From Cyanoderma ruficeps (lineage: Eukaryota; Chordata; Aves; Passeriformes; Timaliidae): 64,000 nucleotides of DNA. Of the stretch, positions 1 to 8,888 are shown one piece after another (the first letter of the stretch is position 1; every line of letters starts with the position of its first letter). The position numbers and the translations under genes are program-made. The notes beneath the pieces are model-generated. The model saw only the letters and a list, made by a program, of their open reading frames with translations, ran no database searches and had not been told where the DNA came from. The DNA lies in assembly GCA_008694505.1 (NCBI GenBank), contig VZDJ01007749.1, positions 6,473,457-6,537,456 of the forward strand, written 5' to 3'.

Positions 1-2
1 TG

Positions 3-437
3 TTCTGCGGCAAGCCTAACTGTGATGCTTGGGTAAAAATCTATTGTGGGGCATGTCGCAGACAGTGGTGGGTTTTTCAGCAGCGACTTGGAGCCCTGTG
101 GTGCCCACATTGCTCCTAACATTGGCATGGTTATAATTGGCAGACGGCCATAAAAGAATACACAGCGTGCAGTACTGTAACAGAAGCAGTAAGCCTTGTT
201 CAGGATCTAGGTCAAAGAGATAGGCTGAAATTGGTGTTCTCGATAGAGAGAGAGGTGTGTCACTTACTAGCACAAAAGGCTACTCACATATTGCAGACAA
301 CCTGCAAGCATGGGGTGGGGATACCTCAGACACACCAGGTGGATCCTGCTGAATGGGATGTATGCTGTAGTAGATGGGCTCACAGAGCTACCAAAAATAG
401 ACGTGCGCCAAAATATGTGGATCACATGGGCAAATAA
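3..437 (+). pseudogene. unidentified cysteine-rich open frame upstream of and overlapping env
   Basis: One reading frame is open from position 3 to the stop at 435-437, apart from a single TAA at 117-119. The first 38 codons hold six cysteines spaced C-x4-C-x7-C-x2-C-x15-C-x2-C, the last pair being WCPHC, which looks like a zinc-ribbon or treble-clef type fold. The next 105 codons are mixed polar and contain four more cysteines near EWDVCCSRW. The 3' part overlaps the env frame that starts at 310. In alpharetroviruses the pol 3' end overlaps the env start, so this could be a pol tail or an accessory frame; I do not recognise it as integrase. No convincing ATG is visible, so it may start left of the window. 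Function unknown. Confidence 0.4.
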
Positions 438-1612
438 AACAGGTCAAAGTTCTTTTTGTTTATCCATGACCTCTGAAGGAAACCCTTTTAGAACTTGTCT
501 GATAGGGATTCCTGGGATAAATATTTCAGAATTCAAAAGTTATAGCACTGGAAAATGTAAAAAAGAAATGTCAGATGCTTGTTGTATGGCTGAATTGATT
601 TCAAAATTGACAAAACCATTGCCATGGGACCCACAAGAATTAGACCTATTAGGATCTCAGCCCATTGGCAACTCCTCAGAAAATTGGACACAAACATGTT
701 TTGGATTTGGCAGATCTGCATTTGCAGGCATCCAATTTAAAAATTTACGCAGTTGGTCAGGATGGACAAATGTTACTTCTACATCCCCATGGTATGCATT
801 TAAAGGTACAAATAGTTATTGTGGAAGTAACACTACCTCTAAACACCTCAAAGTTTTGGATGTCTTGGCATGGGAAACATCAAAAATCACATAAGGCTTT
901 GTAACAATGGTACTCCAAAAGCTCTTCCTCCAAATGTATTTTTAATTTGTGGAGACTGTGCCTGGCCAGGAAGTCCTTCGAATGTATTTGGAGGTCCGTG
1001 TTACTTAGGAAAATTAACTTTGTTAGCCCCTTTCATGAGACAATGGCTGGACATGTCAATGGCCGATTATGTGCGAAGGCAGAAAAGATCATTGGGATTA
1101 ACACCAAAATGTAATGACAAGGTTGAATTGATGAGTTTTACAGATAGAACTCTTTTATCTATATTAACACCAGGTGCAGCTGCTGGAAGCGCTTTGAAAA
1201 ATTTAGCACATTTAGTTTGTTGGGGTGAAAAGCAATCAAATGCAACTACCATGGTAATAGAAGAATTATTAATGGATCAAAATAGTTCAAGGCATGCAAT
1301 CTTACAAAACAGAGCTGCTATCGGTTTTTTACTTCTGGCACAAGGCCATGGATATGAAGATTTTGAAGGGATGTGTTGTATGAATCTGAGTGATCACAGT
1401 GAATCTATATAAAGAAATTGAAGTATCTACAACAGCACATTCAGAGTATCCAACAAGAGCAAAGCTTGTTAGATAACTGGTTGACAAATTGCTTTGGTAA
1501 CATTCCAAATTGGCTGAAAGAACTAATTATAGAAGGTTTGCGATTTTGTGGGTACTTGTTGATATTCATTCTTGTTGGATGCTTGACTCTCTTGTGTAAA
1601 GGAAGGTCTTGA
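310..1612 (+). pseudogene. env: endogenous retroviral env remnant, frameshifted
   Basis: Three overlapping or adjacent frames together resemble an alpharetroviral envelope. The first (310-894) covers the leader and most of the surface subunit, with WITWANKTGQ and several N-x-S/T sites (NKT, NSS, NWT, NVT). The reading then shifts near 870-894 into a second frame ending at 1412. This frame carries the basic cleavage site RRQKRS (1074-1091) and the transmembrane subunit up to NLSDHSESI. A second break near 1405-1418 moves to the frame ending at 1612, which has a heptad-like stretch and a membrane span at about 1550-1597 (GYLLIFILVGCLTLL). The cysteine that should open the CX6CC motif is tyrosine (codon 1353-1355). 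The remnant cannot encode an intact envelope. Confidence 0.8.
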
Positions 1613-1641
1613 AAAGGTAGTGAATCAAGCATGGATTGTTC

Positions 1642-1660
1642 AAAAAGAAAAGAGGGGAAT
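1642..1660 (+). other. polypurine tract of the provirus
   Basis: An A/G-rich run sits directly before the LTR start TGTGG. Retroviruses use such a tract to prime plus-strand DNA synthesis, and its place here confirms that the following LTR is the 3' copy. It falls between the env stop at 1612 and the LTR. Confidence 0.6.
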
Positions 1661-2048
1661 TGTGGAAGAATATTTAGACGAGAGAGGCCACAATTTATTG
1701 ATCAAAGGTTTGAACAATCCCTGCTTTCAGGCAACAATATGAGGGTTTGTATTGTGCCTGCTATGTGCAGCACTGCTTCTACATTGCCTTGAATTAGCAA
1801 GTAAGTAGCAAATGAGATAACTAGTTGATCCCTTCTGCGGATGCCTCCTCGCAAAAGCCAAAGACATGTAACAAGTTGCTGTACCTTCTCATAGATGTTT
1901 TAAGACAGAAATGCTATTCATAATATAGAACAAAGAAGAATTTGCTGCCAGAGACAAGAACCAATGAACAATTACTTAGGATGCTTGAATGTAAGATTTT
2001 AACCAATCATGAACTTACATGTATAACTAAAGAGTTGCCTAGAGAGAG

Positions 2049-2055
2049 TATAAAA
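2049..2055 (+). promoter_or_regulatory. LTR TATA box
   Basis: TATAAAA lies in the second half of the LTR, about 20 bases before the AATAAA signal, the expected place for the U3 promoter core of an alpharetroviral LTR. Confidence 0.6.
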
Positions 2056-2072
2056 ATGTGCACTAAACACAG

Positions 2073-2078
2073 AATAAA
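2073..2078 (+). terminator. LTR polyadenylation signal AATAAA
   Basis: AATAAA follows the TATA box closely. In alpharetroviral LTRs the signal sits at the U3/R border and serves the transcript that ends in the 3' LTR. Confidence 0.6.
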
Positions 2079-3808
2079 CGGAAGCACCTAATCAATGATA
2101 TTGATTGTCGTGTCTTTCCTCCTGGCGGCAAACAGCGACACAGGACAAAATTTCAGGTGGAAAAATTTTTATGGGGAAAGTAAAAGGCATATCTGCCTTC
2201 AGATGTAGTGGGCAATTTGGGATAATTCTAGAGACAAACCTAGGATCTCTTGTAGCAGCAGCTCAATCAGAGGTCTAAGATGAATGATGAGGAAAGAGTT
2301 GAAAAATATTACTTGCTTCCACTGAAAAAAAGGCAAGCAGCTGGGGATCTCCTTCAATATGTACACAGTGCTGTACTTTGGAAAGGTATAAATTACCACA
2401 TTGAGGGGAGAGGTTTGGATGGACATTATGAAAAAAACCCAGTGACGAGGACAGCAAAATGCTGGCCTCAGTCAGGTGTCAGCGTGTTAGGATGGAGCGA
2501 AATGTAGCCTGGGCTTGTCTCAGTGAAGGAATTAAATGCACACACCAGGGATATGGCAATTATTTTTTCAGTGACTCTCTGATAATTCAACAAAAAGGCA
2601 GGGATGAGGGGATAACATGGCCAAGTATGCTGATTTCAAGAAGATATGATAAAAATCATGTTATACTCACACACAAAGTATATCCTTTTTCCAAAGTTAG
2701 AACAAACAATAAATTCAAAGGATTCCTTCACAGAGAAGAGGGGAGGATAAAAGCATTGCTGTTTCCTCTGAAAATCTTGAAGGAAATCAGAGTTCAGTGA
2801 GTCATGCACTAGAAATGAGTGAAATTCATCTGTAGAAAAATCTCAGGCGAGTAACTGGCAGTGATAGAGTTATAAATAGAGTCATTAATGATAGATGTCT
2901 TTTAATGGGTCCAGAGCAAGGAAATAAAAGGATCTCTCTTTTTGGGCAAGGTTTTTCCTATACAGAGAATTATTTATACCCAAAACCCAGGTGGGTTGAT
3001 AGGCTACTTTGGTAGCTGACATATAGAAAGATTAATTGAAAATTATGTTTTTCTTCCAGTAAAAAGTTAAACTTCAGTCTCTAAATGCAATAGGACAACA
3101 CAGAAATTGTTGTTCCAGGCAAATGTTTGGCCCAGTATTAACTAACAGAGGCTGTTGACATTATGAGTTCTTCATTTACAGTGCTCTGTAAATGCTATTT
3201 TCCATGTGAATATAACATCCATCGGCAGCTTCAGGAATCTGAAGAGCCAGGGTAGAGCTGTGTGTCACCTGGGAGAGCAGGTAAGGACCAAAGGAGAGGC
3301 TTTGCAGGACAGCAGGGCATTTGTTCAGCAGCACAAACATTAACACTTCTGCAGCTCTGGTTTATCAGCTATCATGGGACAGGAAAGTCCCCACCCTAAT
3401 TCAGACACAGCTGAAAAAACAATCAGATGCTAGTTCAGTGTCCCAGGAAAGGAAGGAGCAAGGATTCCTTTACGGGCAGCAGAAACAGGGGAAGGCAGAA
3501 AGCATGAGGAGTCAAGTACGTGTGGTTTTCTGGAGCTGGGGTCCAAGGCACTCCTGGAGGGGGTGTCATTCCAGTCTGCCAGCCTCCAATTCAAATTTAC
3601 ACATCCTCTCATAGGCAGCTGTCATCTCTCCAGAAAAACATGAGAAGTGGTCTTGGCTCATCCCCTCACCTCCAGTGAATCTTCCTTAAGGAATGTATTT
3701 GAGGCACAGCAAGAACTTCAGGGCAAAGTACATTTTTAGGTGTGGAGGGGAAAAAAACCAACCCGTCAGAAGAACAATGTTCCTGTGGCCTTACATCTGA
3801 AACACTTC

Positions 3809-3858
3809 GATAGAGGAGGCTCAGGATTCCACGGATAGAGGAGGCTCAGGATTCCGCA
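3809..3858. repeat. 25-bp tandem duplication
   Basis: A 25-base unit beginning GATAGAGGAGGCTCAGGATT occurs twice head to tail; the copies differ only in the last few bases. It lies in intergenic DNA. Confidence 0.8.
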
Positions 3859-5557
3859 GGGTAGGGAACACTGGTGTACAGAGATGTGCATTACACTGCT
3901 GGGACCCCACATCCTGAGGATGGATCTGGACAAACAGGGAGGCCAGCTTAGGGAAAAGCAGGAAATCCCTGCAGGAGATGAGGTAGAACAACGGGGCAGG
4001 CTGACGCGGGTGGAAGTCTGTGGGTTTTTTCCCAGGAGATGGCAGTAAAGGACAATCGCCTTTCAGCCAGCGGAGCGCAGCGAAGTGGAAGCAGCGGTGG
4101 AAGCCGAGCTGCTCCTCAGGCAGCGCTGCCACCCTCACCGGTCGCTCCCTGTTACCAGGAGCAAAGCTTTATTCTTCGCGTCAGTGCTTCTAGCAAGGGT
4201 GAGGCGCTCAGTCGTCTACATTTCCATACAATAGGTAATTGAAAACCTTTCTGCTTACCGTGGCAGGATCCCTCATCCAGACTGGAAGAAGCCCAGGAGG
4301 TCTCTCCTCCAGCCTCCAGCTCACAGCAGAGTAAATGCTGCTGCATTCGTGCTGGGTTGCTTCCCACTTTGTACAGTCGTGCCTCGAGACACTCCACAGA
4401 CAGACTTCAGCCTCGTGAAGTAACCTCCTCTAATGCTTAATGATCGTATTGCTGCTTTCCCTGACTTGTTTCTGGCTGAAAACTCCCCAGTTTGGATTTA
4501 TGACCATGACCTCTTGCTGTCTGGTGGCAGACTTCAGTTAAGAGCCGGGCTCCATCTTGTTGGAAACACTTTCTTATGTATTGAAAAGCTGTTGTCAAGT
4601 TTCTCCTGTCTTCCCTTCTCCAGGTGAACAAGTCCAGAGCCCTGCATCTCTCCTCATGCACGTTGCAAAATTCAGGGAAGCTCTCTGAGCCCAGTCTAGA
4701 CTTCACCCCAAAACAGGCCTGGCAGCCCAATGCTACTTCCTGAAAGCAGAAAGAAGGGAAGGATTTTATTCTATTACTTTCTCTTAATTTAATTATCTCC
4801 ATTAATCTACAAGTTCTTCAGGCTCTCTACTCTTCCTTGAAGAAAAAAGGATTTCCAAAGCACACTCTGTACAGGTAACTGCAGAAACTTTGTGCATATT
4901 TTAGGATCAGTTTTGTCTCAGAAGAGGCCAGTGTTCAGCTAACAAGAGACTGAGGATACAGAAAAAGGCAACTGGTTTTACTGCACCCCAACACAAAACC
5001 TGCCCCTTTCCCAGTCTGACAGACAGGCAGAGATCAGAAAGGATATTTGTCCCTGACGTGATCTGTGACCTGGGAGTGGCAAAGATCTGGAAGTGACCAA
5101 AGTGCTGTGGTGTGGTACAGCTCTCCTCAGTCACTGCACTTCCAAAGTGAGCTGTGCAAGAGTACTTCCTTGCTGCTAATGTTGCAGGGCAAAGGACAAT
5201 AGCTATGAGTCCTCTGCATTTCCTCAGAAATCCTCGGTAAGCCAGAGGGGTAATTAAATGCTCTGGCAAAACCAGCAGAAATATGCTTTATTCTGCGCTG
5301 TGAGTCATTGAGCAGTCACCAGGAATACTAGAATAGTCAGGAATTTAAAGTAAAAGTGACTTGCCAGGCTGTCTGGTTAGTGGAGTTTGTTGCTGAGAGA
5401 AGCATGGACAAGTTGACTACCTACTTCTTGTCACTCTTGCATGTATTCAGCTTCCTGACCCTATTTATCCTGCCATTTGTTATATGCACAGTCAAAGGTG
5501 TATGGAAATCTGAAGGGAACCAGATAGGACGGTAGCACACCACTGAAGACACAACCT

Positions 5558-5589
5558 GGCAAGTGAAGCAATGGGCAAGTGAAGCAATG
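5558..5589. repeat. 16-bp tandem duplication
   Basis: The 16-base unit GGCAAGTGAAGCAATG occurs twice in direct succession with no mismatch, in intergenic DNA. Confidence 0.8.
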
Positions 5590-7369
5590 GGAAACATTTT
5601 GTCCAGCTCAAACATCAAATCAAATCTTCCCACCATGTACCCACTATGGTATCCACCGCATCCTACATTGTGTATGACCGAGTCAAATATCTGTTTTGTT
5701 CCTCAGAGGCACCAGAAGTTCAGCTGCAGTCAAGCCTATTTTAAAAAAAGAGCCTGTGTGCACCTGTGGATTGAAAGCTGCCCCTGCTGGGGTGGCTCCT
5801 CCAGGGACAACCTTGCCAAGAATACATAACACCTGTGCAGAGGCCAAGCTTCAGTCCCAGACTGTCCTCATGGCTTGGCACCTGCCAGGGCTGGGAACTC
5901 AGGCTCCTCCCCAATCCCAGCCTCTTCCCCATCACCAACGACTTGTTCTCCTTCATCTCATGTGCAGATTTCCAGCTCTGCTTCAGATGGAGGCTGCCCA
6001 TTTTGTTGGCTGAGCAGATGACCTGCCAGCCAATGCTGAGGTGGTCAGGGTACATTTTTTCATCTCTTATGTCATGGAGACAACATTTAGCAACAGAGCT
6101 GCAGGACCTGCCCTGTTCCACCTGTTTGCATCATAACTAAGCCAGACCTGGCCCAACAGAGATGCTGCCATGACTGACAGGAAGTACAGCCCTCTGCCAT
6201 CCACCCAGCTGAAAAATGAACCTCACCCTCTGGATTCAGATTTGCTAGACACTGCTTCCTGAGCTGGGCTAATGAAGAGAGTAGCAAACCCTCAGGACAG
6301 GGCTTGGCCTCACAAATTCCCTTCAGGAGCTGAAGAGTGAATCACTGTTCAAGGAAAACTGATAAGCAGCACTAATTGGTAACTTCAGTGAGAACCATCA
6401 GTTCATTTTGAGGGTGGAAAATGAATCATTAGCTGGTTTATTGCAATAGCATAGGTTACTCGCTTACTTTTTCTTTCTCTCTCCTCTTTCTTTGTTTTTG
6501 GTCTATTTTAGAAACATTGGCCAGCCAAAGCTGACTCACCAATATGCCTGAGGCTTTGCTTTTCTCAGGCTCACACAGAAGCACCATGCATATGTCATTC
6601 AGGTTCTGCATGGATGGCACCCAGGTTATTCCCTTAAAGTTGCACCAGGTGAACAGAGGCCGGGTGTCAGCAGGCAAAAGTCCACTGTGCTGAGCAGCTC
6701 AGAAACTAAGGTTCATGTTTATCTTTGTGGAAGGTCTGAATGGGCTGGACCCTGTGTGTTGCAATGAGGGAGCAGCCTGACTAGTCAGGGGACACACAAA
6801 GAGATGGGACATTCACTCCACACAGAAAAATGGCGACACAAATCTCTCCCTGCATGGCTTTAGTAATTTGAATAAAAGGTCTAACGAGTGATGCCGTAAG
6901 AGCACTGTAAAACATGGAGTGGTGTAACAAAATCTGAAGTTAATCCCAAACTCCACAGGCTGGTGTGGCACATGGGTGTTAGGGCAGCCCTGTTCTTACT
7001 GCATTAACAACAGCCCTATGGCATGCTGGTGGGGCAGGTAAAAGGGACAGGTCTGTCCCCACAAAAAACCTCAAGAGCAGCAACTGAAGGCATGAAATCA
7101 ATGAGCAAAATCCCTTTGTGGCTATTTCTACGCCAGCTTCTGCAACCTTAGATCCTTTGCAGCCTCATCTCCACACCTTGCTGTTCCTGAGCATTTCCAC
7201 AAGGTCTGGGCTACAATCATGTTCTACCAGGGCACTGAGGCCACAGGGAAAACAACGTGGGGAAGTTTACACTGCAGCTTCCCCTTGCTGGCTGGGCTGC
7301 TGCTGAGAAACGCCTCCTTTGTGCGCTTACTTACGTGTGTAGGTAAAAACAGACATGGATCTCGTGGGT

Positions 7370-7375
7370 TTTATT
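7370..7375 (-). terminator. C1orf115: candidate polyadenylation signal of C1orf115
   Basis: AATAAA on the minus strand, within AAATAAAA, lies about 1.4 kb past the C1orf115 stop codon. It would give a 3' UTR of ordinary length. It was chosen by position only; other A-rich hexamers exist nearer the stop. Confidence 0.35.
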
Positions 7376-8768
7376 TACAGTCCAGTTAGAAAAGAGCATA
7401 ACACCCCACCCCACCCCCCCATCTGATTCATTTGCTACATTTAAAAGAAACACGGTGTGGTTTGCCAAGACATACAAACTCCTTTGTTCAGAAAAGGCAA
7501 AGAAAGCGAGTGAACAGCATTTTTTTCCAGTTAAGTCAACTCCTTGATTACAAAAAACACCATGAAAACTAGAAAGATATATAATACATAGAAAGTGCTA
7601 GCAGGGAAGTCATTTACGACTACCACAAAAGAATGACAGAAACAAACAAACAAACCCCACAAAAATTTTAAGGCCCATAAACCACCTTGTTCCTGTGTCA
7701 TCAATATACAGTTTATGTCCCTGGAGGTGTGACATGGAAGCTGCTGCATCTGCACCATTGAGCTGAGCCATCTGATATTGACATCCTCTGCTTACAGCTT
7801 CCAGGTGCAGAAATGAAGATGGAGCTGGCAGGTTATTTGGCCCCGTTCTCATACATCACACTTGTAGATGATTATGCCATATGCTGTATGTATATTTTTT
7901 TTTTCTCAGATGCAGCTGGCAATCAATTGTTTTTCCCCTGGTGACCACCATAGAATTTGGCATAAAATGCCTCAGCTTCCAGAATCAGGTATATCACATA
8001 TGAACCCTGTTCTCAGTAAAAGAATATATGCAGATTTCATAGTAGCAGAGGAAAAGTTTAAAATGCTAATCACAGTGAGCCTTTAAATGCCCCAAAATCA
8101 CTAATACACACCTCATTTTCTTTCTGGATTTTTACATCTTTCTCATGATTATTTAAAGGCTCATTATGTCCAGTGTTTGAAATGAACAACCACAATGCAG
8201 CAAAGCTCTCCATGTCTCAGGCCACATTCCATTTATGTCCAAGTATATTTTTAAGTACACTCATAATCTTAACCCTCTCAGGAAAAAAACACCACTAAAC
8301 TCAGAATCTCAGAAAACCAATCTTCAGAAAACCTATCTTTTCCTAATCCTCTGTTACCTGTTTCCTCCACTGCTTTGACAATTCCTCTCAGTACCCAAAC
8401 TCATCTCCACCTCCCCAGCTGCTCTCCCATCCTCTGTTTTCCTTCATTTCTCTCTCCTTCATCTACTTGCTTTTCCATCCATCCTTGGCTCCCTTCCACA
8501 CAGCTCTGGAAAACCAACTCATGTGCAAAACCAAACTTCAGTTCAATTAATCAAAGATTATTTTCTCATCCTTACACTTCCTTGACCCCATCTGATTTTA
8601 CAAAGCACTGGAATTTTTTTCAGAGAAGAGCACTCAGTCTTGGGAAAGTCCTGGCGCTGGGGCTCAGGGCTGTTGGTCCAAGAGGTTTTTCAGATCCAGG
8701 TCTCAAATTTAATCCTGAGAAAGCAGCAATGGCCTCGTGTCCTCTCCCATGGGGCACAGGGAGCTGTG

Positions 8769-8888
8769 CTAGCGGACGAAGGATGCCACATGTGCTGACA
8801 CTCCAAAGGGAGCAGAATAGGCTGCTGCTAATCCTTGCAGGCCGACCACCAAGTAGTGACAACCCTTTTGCAGAACCTTCCCGACATT
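8769..8888 (-). CDS. C1orf115: C1orf115 coding exon 2
   Basis: The exon begins after a CCCCAG acceptor with [12 protein letters not shown] and ends with ASFVR and TAG: 39 codons plus stop. It encodes the hydrophobic, probably membrane-inserted segment [18 protein letters not shown]. The frame is phase 0 and joins KKYGK of exon 1 exactly, as in human. It is too short to be picked up by length-based gene finding. Confidence 0.93.
   Translation of the reverse strand, partial: NVGKVLQKGCHYLVVGLQGLAAAYSAPFGVSAHVASFVR

Larger units (their letters stand above)
1..2142 (+). mobile_element. 3' portion of an endogenous alpharetrovirus-like provirus
   Basis: The window opens inside a provirus read on the plus strand. 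The order seen is an unidentified cysteine-rich open frame, a broken env with surface and transmembrane parts, a purine-rich tract, and one LTR, which is therefore the 3' LTR. Gag, pol, the primer-binding site and the 5' LTR lie left of the window or are lost, so the target-site duplication cannot be checked. The env resembles avian alpharetroviruses in the start of the surface subunit (WITWANKTGQ), the basic cleavage site and the conserved LQNRAAI region of the transmembrane subunit. At least two frame breaks make it non-coding for an intact envelope. Assignment to an alpharetrovirus-related lineage rests on recognised motifs, not on a database search. Confidence 0.85.
1661..2142 (+). repeat. 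3' LTR of the provirus
   Basis: The element starts with TGTGG just after the purine tract and is taken to end with GACACA, so TGTG faces CACA as a short inverted end. It holds a TATA box at 2049-2055 and an AATAAA at 2073-2078, only about 24 bases apart. This close spacing is the usual alpharetroviral U3-R arrangement with a very short R. The proposed length is 482 bp. The left end is well fixed by context; the right end is less sure because the 5' LTR is not in view for comparison. Confidence 0.65.
2143..7369. other. intergenic DNA between provirus and C1orf115
   Basis: I see no host exon here on either strand. Open frames are short, lack recognisable protein motifs and have no supporting splice sites. 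The stretch holds two short tandem duplications (3809-3858 and 5558-5589). In human the next gene on this side of C1orf115 is MTARC2, and no exon of it is recognisable here. Confidence 0.5.
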
